From NCBI RefSeq assembly GCF_003725955.1, contig NZ_QIBZ01000017.1:1-54368 (forward strand): DNA of 54,368 nt. The letters run 5' to 3'. The stretch is from Slackia isoflavoniconvertens (GTDB lineage: Bacteria > Actinomycetota > Coriobacteriia > Coriobacteriales > Eggerthellaceae). This document shows positions 25,384-33,186 of this stretch, piece by piece. The first letter of the stretch is position 1, and each line of letters opens with the position of its first letter. A program made the position numbers and the translations under genes. Under the pieces are notes generated by a model. That model made no database searches and was not told the origin of the DNA. It saw nothing but the letters and a program-made list of their open reading frames with translations.

Positions 25384-27102
25384 TTAGATGTCCCACTCCG
25401 CCTGGTTGGTATGCAAAAGCTCCTCGGCCTTCTCGGAAAGGGGCTCGCCGAGCAAGCGGTCGTAGAGAGCCTTAATATCAGGGTTCTCGTGCGAGAAGCG
25501 CAGTGTATCGGCGCCGTCAAGCGCATTGAGCACCGCGGCTCGCTCGCTCGCGAGCTCCTGGTTGAAGGCAATGGGCTGACCGCCACCACCCACGCAGCCG
25601 CCTGGGCACGCCATGATCTCGACGAAATCGTAGCTCGCCGTGCCAGCTTCAAGCGCATCGAGCAACACAGCCGTATTCGAAAGGCCGCTCGCGATGGCGA
25701 TACGAAGCTGCATTCCGGCGATATCGAGCGTTTTATCGACCCAGGGTCGCTCGGGAGTTGCCGCTGTCGTGTCGCACGTGCTGAAATCGGGCTTCTCGCC
25801 CGTGAGGAAGAACGCCGCCGAACGCAGCGCCGCTTCCATCACGCCGCCCGTGCGGCCGAAAAGAGTGCCCGCACCCGTGGACAGTCCCAGCGGGTCGTCG
25901 AAGTCGCCCTCGGGTAAATCGGCGCAATTCACGTTGAGCATGCGCAGCATGCGGTCGAACTCGCGCGTCGTGAGTACCGCGTCGACATCGGGGCCCGCCT
26001 CGGTCGAAAGCTGGGGCACGCCCGCCTCGTATTTTTTGGCAATACAAGGCATGACCGAAACAACGAATACTCGTTTACCCTGTTCATATGCCTCTTGCGA
26101 CATGAGTGCCTTCGCCGTGGCGCCAAGCATCTCGTGCGGAGATTTGCTCGTGGAAAGCTGGCCGACGAATTGGGGGTAATGCTGCTTAGCGAAACGCACC
26201 CAGCCCGGACAGCAGCTCGTGAACATCGGGCGCGGCTTTTCAGACTTTACCCATTCGATGAATTCGTTGGCCTCTTCCATGATGGTAAGGTCGGCGGCAA
26301 AATCGGTGTCGTATACGCGGTCGAAGCCGAGCGCGCGCAGCGCGGAAACCATGCGGCCTTGCGTTGCCTCTTCTCGAGGCACGCCCACGCCCTCGCCCCA
26401 TGCCGAACGAATGGCAGGCGCAACTTGAACCACAGTTATTACTTGAGGGTCGGCCAAAGCCGCAAGCACCTTGGACGTGTCATCGCGTGCGGTAAGCGCA
26501 CCCGTGGGGCAATGCGTAACGCACTGGCCACACAAAGCGCAATTCGCGCTGGCAATGTCGGCGCCGCCGGCGACGCGCACGCCACGATGCGCAGCGGGAC
26601 CAGATACCTCCCACACAGCGCATTGCTGTACCTTCGCGCATTCGGCAACGCAGCGCATGCAGCGAATGCACTTGGTGGCGTCGCGCTGCAGCGGGAACGT
26701 TTCGTCCCACGCCTCGAACTTGTAGTCGGGGTCGCGCTCCAAATCGGTCGCGTTGCAGCCGTTCGCCACGACCTGCAACGCGCAGGTGCCGCTGCGCTTG
26801 CACGTGGTGCATTCGCTGCGGTGGGTCGCCAAAATGGTTTCCACATTCGCGCGACGCGCCGCAATTACGCGCGGCGTGCTCGTGCGCGCCGCCATGCCGT
26901 CGAAAACGCACGTGTTGCACGCGGCGGCCAGGGCGTCTTCGCCTTCAACCTCCACCACGCATACGCGGCATGAGCCGATTTCGTTGATTTCCTTCATAAA
27001 GCACAACGTGGGAATGTCCACGCCGGCAAGTTTCGCTGCATCGAGGATAGTCGAGCCCTCGGGCGCCTGGACGGTGATTCCGTCGATGGTAACCTTACAC
27101 AT
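25384..27102 (-). CDS. hydA: [FeFe]-hydrogenase catalytic subunit
   Basis: The 572-residue protein has a [2Fe-2S] plant-type domain (first Cys about 34), His-Cys cluster region (HRSECTTCKRSGTC), two [4Fe-4S] motifs (CIRCMRCVAEC, CALCGQCVTHCP) and the H-cluster domain. The three signatures are all intact: TSCCPGW (about 295), MPCIAKKYE (about 351), MACPGGC (about 497). This is a group A enzyme. The ATG at 27102 overlaps the stop of the upstream GltD-like gene (ATGTGTAA), so translation is coupled. The absence of a Tat signal places it in the cytoplasm. Confidence 0.96.
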   Translation of the reverse strand: MCKVTIDGITVQAPEGSTILDAAKLAGVDIPTLCFMKEINEIGSCRVCVVEVEGEDALAAACNTCVFDGMAARTSTPRVIAARRANVETILATHRSECTTCKRSGTCALQVVANGCNATDLERDPDYKFEAWDETFPLQRDATKCIRCMRCVAECAKVQQCAVWEVSGPAAHRGVRVAGGADIASANCALCGQCVTHCPTGALTARDDTSKVLAALADPQVITVVQVAPAIRSAWGEGVGVPREEATQGRMVSALRALGFDRVYDTDFAADLTIMEEANEFIEWVKSEKPRPMFTSCCPGWVRFAKQHYPQFVGQLSTSKSPHEMLGATAKALMSQEAYEQGKRVFVVSVMPCIAKKYEAGVPQLSTEAGPDVDAVLTTREFDRMLRMLNVNCADLPEGDFDDPLGLSTGAGTLFGRTGGVMEAALRSAAFFLTGEKPDFSTCDTTAATPERPWVDKTLDIAGMQLRIAIASGLSNTAVLLDALEAGTASYDFVEIMACPGGCVGGGGQPIAFNQELASERAAVLNALDGADTLRFSHENPDIKALYDRLLGEPLSEKAEELLHTNQAEWDI

Positions 27103-28933
27103 ATTGGACCCTTCCCTCATCGAGAACTCCACAGCCGTAATGGTCGCAACGCAAGCAACGGCGTGCTTCCTGGAACGCTTCTTCGGCGGTCATTTCCACC
27201 TCGACGGCATCGAAATCGCCTTTGCGCTCACGCGCGGGACGCTCCACGATGTTCACGCGTCCACAGGGCGTACGCCAGTTCGCCGCAGCAGGCGGAACCG
27301 CCACGCCGCAATCAAGCTTGTGGTCGAAGCCGAGAAAATCGTCGATATTGCGCGCAGCAACCTTGCCGGCGCCAATGGCGATTATCACCGTTTTTGGGCC
27401 AACCTGGCAATCGCCGCCCACGAACACGTTTGGCAGCTCACCGATAGACTTCAAGCCGTCATCGGCTTCGAAATAGGTGCGGTCGGCCCGCATGCCCGCT
27501 TCTTCGAACGGGGCGCTTTCAATATCCTGGCCCACGGCAATAAGCACCACGTCGGCCACGATGCGCACAAGCGGCTTGTCGGCGGTTTGCGGCGCAGGAC
27601 GGCCGCGCTTCACCGGGCCGATGAACTGCGGCTGCGTATAAAGTGCCGTAACATGCCCGTCTTCGACCTCGATATGGTCGGGCGCCTGAAGCGTCATCAT
27701 CTCGACGCCTTCCTGCATGGCGGAATCGATTTCAGCGCGAAGTGCCGTCATGTCTTCCAGGCGGCGGCGATAGGCCACCGTTACGCTTGCGGCGCCAGCA
27801 CGCACGCTCGTGCGCGCGCAGTCCATAGCGACGTTGCCGCCGCCGATGACCACGACGTTTTTGCCCGTGAAATCGGGGCATTCGTTATCGCCGATCTTGG
27901 TGAGCAGTTCAACGGCGCTCATCACGCCCTGCACGTCGGCGCCTTCGAGCTTCAGCGTTTTGCCGCCCTGTGCACCGATGGCCACGTACACCGCGTCGTA
28001 TTCGACGGAAAGGCGCTTCATGCCCTCGGCGTCGATGCGCGACTCAAAATGCACGGAAATGTTGCCCGCCCCCATAATGGCGCGCACGTCTTCATCAAGA
28101 CGCTCACGCGGGAAGCGATAGGCGGGAATGCCGTAGCGCATCATGCCGCCGAGCTGCTTGCGCATCTCGAACACGTGCACTTCATGACCCATGAGCGCGC
28201 AGAAATACGCGCAGGTAAGGCCGCTCGGGCCGCCGCCCACGATAGCGACCTTCTTACCCGTCGCAGCAGCAGGCGCGGGCGTTGCGACCTTGTCGGCGGC
28301 AAGCTGATCGACCGCGAACTTCTTAATGCCACGAATATTCACCGGTGCATCGATGAGCGTGCGGCGGCAGCGGTTCTCACACGGGTGCTCGCACACGTAT
28401 GCGCATGCCGTGGGGAACGGGTTGTCTTTGCGAATCATGCCAATGGCACCGGCGTAATCGCCCGCGCCCGCAAGCGCGACGTACGCCGGCACGTTCACGT
28501 GCGCCGGGCACAGCGTTTCGCATGGCACCGTCTGGGCGACGCCTTCTCGGCATTGGCCCTGATTCACATGGCTTTCGAATTCAGCCTTGAACGCGTCAAG
28601 GCCGCCAAGAAGCACTTCCGCCGCATGCCATCCGATGGCACAATCGGCCGTATCGCGCACGACGTTCGCCTGCGCGCGAATCTCGTCGAGCGCGCCAGGC
28701 TCGGCCTGAAACGCAAGCACTTCCTCAAGTAGTTCCTCAATGCGACCGATGCCTTCACGGCACGGCACGCATTTTCCACAGGTTTGGCAACCGCCGGCGC
28801 GCAGCAAATCAAGCTGGAATGCCACCGCGCACATGCCCAGAGGCGTCGCTTTAATGCGTCGCTCATACTCTTCGACAAACGAGCCGAACTTGCCGTCGTC
28901 TTTCGCGCGCGGCTCAACAGACAGTTTCGCCAT
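27095..28933 (-). CDS. NuoF-type cluster domain fused to GltD-like flavoprotein
   Basis: The 612-residue protein begins with the C-terminal 4Fe-4S domain of NuoF/HydB (CQTCGKCVPCREG, 49-61) but has no FMN/NADH domain. A GltD-like part follows, with N-terminal cluster cysteines (CETLCPAH, CEHPCENRC) and two dinucleotide folds, VGGGPSGL (about 232) and VVIGGGNVAM. The tail is RRCLRCDHYGCG. This should be the diaphorase partner that links HydA to NAD(P)H, perhaps in an electron-bifurcating complex. It is the first gene of the operon, with AGGGGG before its ATG. Confidence 0.85.
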   Translation of the reverse strand: MAKLSVEPRAKDDGKFGSFVEEYERRIKATPLGMCAVAFQLDLLRAGGCQTCGKCVPCREGIGRIEELLEEVLAFQAEPGALDEIRAQANVVRDTADCAIGWHAAEVLLGGLDAFKAEFESHVNQGQCREGVAQTVPCETLCPAHVNVPAYVALAGAGDYAGAIGMIRKDNPFPTACAYVCEHPCENRCRRTLIDAPVNIRGIKKFAVDQLAADKVATPAPAAATGKKVAIVGGGPSGLTCAYFCALMGHEVHVFEMRKQLGGMMRYGIPAYRFPRERLDEDVRAIMGAGNISVHFESRIDAEGMKRLSVEYDAVYVAIGAQGGKTLKLEGADVQGVMSAVELLTKIGDNECPDFTGKNVVVIGGGNVAMDCARTSVRAGAASVTVAYRRRLEDMTALRAEIDSAMQEGVEMMTLQAPDHIEVEDGHVTALYTQPQFIGPVKRGRPAPQTADKPLVRIVADVVLIAVGQDIESAPFEEAGMRADRTYFEADDGLKSIGELPNVFVGGDCQVGPKTVIIAIGAGKVAARNIDDFLGFDHKLDCGVAVPPAAANWRTPCGRVNIVERPARERKGDFDAVEVEMTAEEAFQEARRCLRCDHYGCGVLDEGRVQYV

Positions 28934-29235
28934 ATATCCCCCTTTGATATGTGGGTTGACTCATAACCGTGCGGCAACCCCACCAAGCGCCCGCCACCCC
29001 GCAGACCCTCGCATTGCCGCCAGGCTATGCTCTCAAGCATTGAAAGTGTACCTTGGGAAGGCTGACTCTCCCACGTTCGTATAGGTTAATTAGCTCATCC
29101 GATAGGGTATTTGTGCAGGAGAAATTTACCCACACGGAGCGCCGCAAACCAAACGGCCCCTGGCCGCAACAACAGCACCAATATCGCCAAAATACTCAAC
29201 GGCTTTCGAAAGCGTTTCCGCGATTGTCAACTCCT

Positions 29236-29423
29236 CGGTGGAATCGCCAATCGATCTCGTCATTGGTTTTCAGCGTCGACGCAACACCGTGAGCTGCTGC
29301 CCCATGGCCCGCACTGCCGACCCGGCTGAAATCGCCAACGGCATCCTGTTCTTGGCAAGCGATATGGCGTCGTACTGCACGGGCGAACCCCTCGCTCTCG
29401 ACGGAGGCCAGCAAATCGCTTAA
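29236..29423 (+). pseudogene. Short-chain dehydrogenase C-terminal remnant
   Basis: From about 29296 the frame reads MARTADPAEIANGILFLASD and ends near LALDGGQQIA, a clean SDR C-terminus of about 42 residues. The fold body with the cofactor and catalytic motifs is absent. On the opposite strand at 29137-29280 a short frame (ELTIAETLSKAVEYFGDIGA) may be another scrap. The 660-base gap between the hydrogenase and equol-type operons therefore looks like a gene graveyard. Confidence 0.55.
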
Positions 29424-29499
29424 AACGCAAACCCGTTTGTTTTCCCTTCCTTCCTGGAGCGGCGTCCTTTTCTCTCTCCCTTTGCCTGCTCCGTGGAGC

Positions 29500-29535
29500 A
29501 AAAAAGAAGCCGTCCCATTGGGCGGCTTCTTTTTT
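29500..29535. terminator. Bidirectional terminator after dzr
   Basis: AAAAAAGAAGCCG (29500-29512) and CGGCTTCTTTTTT (29523-29535) form a perfect 13-bp stem with A and T runs. It closes the isoflavone operon, 59 bases past the dzr stop. Confidence 0.88.
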
Positions 29536-29594
29536 GCGAGAGAAATGGCGCCGCGCAGGCGCAAGCCCACACGGCGATGAGGTGAGGCGTTTTC

Positions 29595-31529
29595 CTACAC
29601 CATGCGCGCTACGGCGTAGCCGGCATGGGTCGCGTCAGGAATTTCCGCGACCTTCTTGCAGTCGCCCGCCATATACACGTCCATGTCGCTGATTTCCTCG
29701 AGCTTCTCGGCGAATCCAGGACGATTGAGGAAGCCGGCGGAAATAACCACGTTGTCGCAGGGAAGCTCGACGGTTTCGCCGTACTGGTCGATGGCGATGG
29801 CCGAGGTGTCGGTCACGCTATCGAGACGGTAGCCAGTCATCAGCTTCACGCCCAGCTGGTGCAGGCGAATAGTGTACTCAATGTCCATCTGGCACCCGGC
29901 GGGGTTCAGGAATTTCGTGCCGCGCTTCACGATGGTAACGTCCATTCCCTTCTCGGCCAAATCCAGGGCGATTTCAGCCGTGGTGGTAGCGCCGCCCACG
30001 ACGACAGCCGATTTTCCTTCCACCTTCTTGGAGCCGTACAGGAAATCGATACCCTCGGTTACGATGGGCTTATCGATACCAGGAACGTTCAGCTTGCGCG
30101 GCTCGCCGCCAATGGCAACGATGCAGGCGTCGAAGCCACCCGCCGCGATATCCTCGGGCGTGACCTCCTGCTTGCGAACCTCGATGTTGTGCTTCTTGAG
30201 CTGCTTGCGGTAGTATTCAATGAAGCGGTTGATGTCCGACTTATACCACGCGGCGCCGGCTTCGATCATCGTGCCGCCGATTTCGCGCTTCTCGAACACC
30301 ACCACATTGTGGCCGCGCTTCTTCAGCGTGAGCGCAGCTTCGCAACCCGCAGGGCCCGCGCCCACGACGGCAACGTTTTTCGGCGTTTCAGCCTTGGGGT
30401 AGAGCTCCTCGTAATAATGGAACAGCGTGGGATTGGTCGCGCACGAAATGGGATGATGTCCCAGAATGCCACGGTCGGTGCAGCCGATTTGGCAACGGAT
30501 GCAGGGGCGAATATCTTCCTCGTGGCCGGTGCGAGCCTTCTCGACCCATGCCTGGTCGGCCAGACACTGGCGCGCGGTGCCCACGAAGTCGACCTTGCCA
30601 TCGGCGAGAATCTTCTCGGCGGCTTCGGGCGACTGAATGGCGCCGGTCACCATAACGGGAATATGCACCTGTTCCTTCACCTTGGCGGCCATATCGGCGC
30701 AATACGACCACGGGTAGAAACTCGTGGAGAAGTTCGCCGTCACATGCGTCGCGGTAACCAGGTTCAACAGGGCAACGCCCTCACGCTCCAGCACGCGACA
30801 GGTGTCGATGCATTCCTCCAGGCGAATGCCGTCGGGCTCGCAGTCGTCCATATCAAGCTTCACGCTTACGGGGAAATCGGGGCCAACGTAGCGTTTGATG
30901 ACGCGAATCACTTCAACAAGGAAGCGCTGGCGGTTGAACAGCGAGCCGCCGTAAATGTCGTTTCGCTGGTTGTCGTGCGGCGAAAGAAAGTTCGTGGGCA
31001 GGCACCCGCATGCGCCATGAACTTCAACAATATCGAAGCCGGCCTGCTTCACACGCGCGGCGGCCTGGCCGTACTGCTCTTCGATTTCGTGAATCTCGTC
31101 GATGGTCAAGGGACGCGGAACCGTCGCGCCCGCGTTAATCATAATTTCGGGAAGAACTGCCGAGGGCGCAACCACGTTGTCGCCGCCGGCAAAGCCCATG
31201 TCGCGACCGGGATGCGCAAGCTGCATGCCCGCAACCGCGCCGTGATCGTGCATGGCCTGGGCAATCATGGAAAGCCCGGGGATGTAGGTGTCATCGTATG
31301 CCGCAAGGCCCATGTGATAGCCGTCCACAATAAGGCAATTGTCCAGAAACACAATGCCCGGGCCGCCCTCGGCGGCCTCGGCAGCGTGCTTGATGTTGCG
31401 ATCGGACACGTCGCACAGCTTGCCGACATTAAGGTAAGTGCCCATGGAATTACGAATAACGCGGTTCTTGGTAGTGACCTTGCCCACTTTGCCCTTCGAG
31501 AACAAATGGGGGTATTTCGCGTGCTGCAT
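29595..31529 (-). CDS. dzr: Daidzein reductase-type old yellow enzyme
   Basis: The 644-residue, three-part flavoenzyme of the 2,4-dienoyl-CoA reductase type has an FMN barrel (1-335), a [4Fe-4S] site with Cys 343, 346, 350 and 363 (CIRCQIGC), and an FAD/NADPH half (VVGAGPAGCEAA, then VVVGGATTT). Its length equals that I recall for characterised daidzein reductases, and the neighbours complete the equol pathway. It would reduce the C2-C3 double bond of daidzein to dihydrodaidzein. At the barrel motif normally HGAHGYL, it reads HGACGCL, so the usual catalytic Tyr is Cys176. It is the last gene of the operon. Confidence 0.85.
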   Translation of the reverse strand: MQHAKYPHLFSKGKVGKVTTKNRVIRNSMGTYLNVGKLCDVSDRNIKHAAEAAEGGPGIVFLDNCLIVDGYHMGLAAYDDTYIPGLSMIAQAMHDHGAVAGMQLAHPGRDMGFAGGDNVVAPSAVLPEIMINAGATVPRPLTIDEIHEIEEQYGQAAARVKQAGFDIVEVHGACGCLPTNFLSPHDNQRNDIYGGSLFNRQRFLVEVIRVIKRYVGPDFPVSVKLDMDDCEPDGIRLEECIDTCRVLEREGVALLNLVTATHVTANFSTSFYPWSYCADMAAKVKEQVHIPVMVTGAIQSPEAAEKILADGKVDFVGTARQCLADQAWVEKARTGHEEDIRPCIRCQIGCTDRGILGHHPISCATNPTLFHYYEELYPKAETPKNVAVVGAGPAGCEAALTLKKRGHNVVVFEKREIGGTMIEAGAAWYKSDINRFIEYYRKQLKKHNIEVRKQEVTPEDIAAGGFDACIVAIGGEPRKLNVPGIDKPIVTEGIDFLYGSKKVEGKSAVVVGGATTTAEIALDLAEKGMDVTIVKRGTKFLNPAGCQMDIEYTIRLHQLGVKLMTGYRLDSVTDTSAIAIDQYGETVELPCDNVVISAGFLNRPGFAEKLEEISDMDVYMAGDCKKVAEIPDATHAGYAVARMV

Positions 31530-31583
31530 TGTTGTACTCCTTACTTCTTCATAGACAGGATTGAAGAGTGGCGCGAAGATGCG

Positions 31584-32069
31584 CTAGGCAGCTTTCGCCG
31601 GATCGAAGCCCGAAATCTTCGCCGCAAGCGCCTGCACAGGCTTGAGGAAAATAAGGACGAGAACAATCGCGTAGGCAACGATGATGGGCAGGCCAACCGC
31701 AATGTCGCTCAAAGCGCCGGCAAGGCCCGACGTTCCCAAATCGGCAATGAGGAAATTGCCGATCGTAATGCACACGCCCATGCACAGCCCGAGCATCACC
31801 GAGCAGCACACGTGCATGCCCAAACCGCCCGGCTTAACCTTCAGCAAGCCCGCCAGCTTCATGCCCCACGGCATGGCGGGGACAAGCGTTCCCGCGGTAA
31901 AACCCACGCAGAAGCTCGAAATAACCGTGCCGGCCACCAAAGCGGGGGTAACGAACTGAACGCCAATCATTGCCTGGAGCGTGAAGTCAAAGCAAACCGT
32001 AATTAGCACGCCCAAAATGATGTTCATGGCCACATTGATGATCAATGCATATCCTTGAGGACCCTTCAT
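31584..32069 (-). CDS. Four-span membrane protein of the equol operon
   Basis: The 161-residue protein has four predicted spans (about 8-30, 40-65, 84-108, 120-145). It shows an internal twofold pattern reminiscent of doubled DUF2798-type proteins: each half has an Asn or Cys-rich helix followed by a Gly/Pro loop. It has no signal peptide and no transporter motif that I can name. Lying between the dihydrodaidzein reductase and daidzein reductase genes, it could move the isoflavone or equol across the membrane, or anchor the soluble reductases. Both are inference. Confidence 0.75.
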   Translation of the reverse strand: MKGPQGYALIINVAMNIILGVLITVCFDFTLQAMIGVQFVTPALVAGTVISSFCVGFTAGTLVPAMPWGMKLAGLLKVKPGGLGMHVCCSVMLGLCMGVCITIGNFLIADLGTSGLAGALSDIAVGLPIIVAYAIVLVLIFLKPVQALAAKISGFDPAKAA

Positions 32070-32122
32070 GGAATGTATCCTTCCTTTCCAAGGCTCGCCC
32101 CAACGACGAGGCGAGCCAACGA

Positions 32123-32161
32123 GAAAGGGCGCGCTCCGGCAAAGCGCAGCACGCCCTTTTC
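32123..32161 (-). promoter_or_regulatory. Intra-operon hairpin
   Basis: GAAAAGGGCG and CGCCCTTTC (minus strand) form a GC-rich stem, with an inner GCGC pairing, between the ddr stop and the start of the membrane protein gene. No T tract follows, so it may be a processing or stability element and not a full terminator. Confidence 0.5.
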
Positions 32162-32192
32162 AAATGCTTCGCGAATCGTCGACGCAGGCGCT

Positions 32193-33050
32193 TTAGGCGA
32201 TTTCGCCCTGCATAGCGCCCGTCGTGGCGCCAGAGCAGCCGCCGTCAACGGGGATATTGGCGGCAGTGATCTGGCGGGCCTCATCGGAAGCCAGGAACAG
32301 GTAAGCGTATGCGATGTCGATGGGATCGATGGCTCGCTGCGTGGTTTGCGCGGCAACAAGGCCCGACGCCATTTCCTTCGGAATGTTGGCCATGGCTTCG
32401 GTCCACACCAGGCCGGGGGTCACGGAATTGCAGCGAATTCCGAAGGGGCCGCCTTCAGCGGCGAGCTGGCGGGCAAGCGCCAGGCATGCGCCCTTGGCGG
32501 CGGCGTGGCATGCCTGCGGAGAGTTGGAGCCCTGAAGACCAACCGTGGAAGAGGTGATAATAATGTTCGCGCCGTTGCCTTCCTTCAGATACGGCCACGC
32601 ACAATTGCACACGTTGTACACCAGGTCGAGCTCATTGCGAATGCCGTAGTTCCAGGTCTCAACGTCCATGGCCTCGAACGGTGCCATGCCCGGGTGGGAA
32701 GCGTTGTTAATGACGACATCGATGCCGCCCATAAGTTCGGCGCACTGGGCAACCCACTTCTTCACGGCCTCGTAGTCGGCCAAATCACAATCGAAGCCGG
32801 CGGCCTTATAGCCCTTTGCCTTCAGCTCGTCGGCGTAAGCAGCGGCAGCACCCGGGGTACGGCCAGAACCGCACACGAACGCGCCGTGGGCACACAGCAA
32901 TTCCTGCGCGACGTGGCCCACGCCCTTCGTAGTGCCCGTGAGCAAGATCTTCTTGCCCTTCAAACGCTGGCCGACCGACTCTTCGGGAGAGATCCACTTG
33001 CCGAATTCGGGAGCACCGGAAATCTTCGGAGCCTTAACCTCTTGTGCCAT
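32193..33050 (-). CDS. ddr: Dihydrodaidzein reductase-type SDR
   Basis: The 285-residue short-chain dehydrogenase has cofactor motif TGTTKGVG (38-45), INNAS (114-118, Ser for the usual Gly), catalytic-type Asn139 and Ser167/168. The place of the invariant YxxxK reads HAAAK (His182, Lys186), so the catalytic Tyr is replaced by His. The C-terminus PVDGGCSG is standard. In the equol pathway this enzyme reduces the keto group of dihydrodaidzein to tetrahydrodaidzein. The length agrees with known enzymes. It is encoded after tdr with a strong hairpin between. Confidence 0.82.
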   Translation of the reverse strand: MAQEVKAPKISGAPEFGKWISPEESVGQRLKGKKILLTGTTKGVGHVAQELLCAHGAFVCGSGRTPGAAAAYADELKAKGYKAAGFDCDLADYEAVKKWVAQCAELMGGIDVVINNASHPGMAPFEAMDVETWNYGIRNELDLVYNVCNCAWPYLKEGNGANIIITSSTVGLQGSNSPQACHAAAKGACLALARQLAAEGGPFGIRCNSVTPGLVWTEAMANIPKEMASGLVAAQTTQRAIDPIDIAYAYLFLASDEARQITAANIPVDGGCSGATTGAMQGEIA

Positions 33051-33149
33051 GAGTTTCCCCTTTCATTGGCCCGCGCGCCCCACGCGCACGGGAAGCCATA
33101 TTCTCAGGCGCCACTACGCGCCATGAGGTCCTTGTGAGAGTTGGTGAGG

Positions 33150-33181
33150 CGCCGCGGCCGCACGGCATACGGGCCGCGGCG
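33150..33181 (-). promoter_or_regulatory. Strong hairpin between tdr and ddr
   Basis: CGCCGCGGCC (33150-33159) and GGCCGCGGCG (33172-33181) form a perfect 10-bp stem starting 5 bases after the tdr stop. There is no T run. It likely protects the 3' end of the upstream message or tunes ddr expression. Confidence 0.55.
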
Positions 33182-33186
33182 GACAA

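Noticed and set aside
29625-32006. A plus-strand open frame of 793 codons
   Set aside because: It is antisense to dzr and the membrane protein gene and crosses two real genes.
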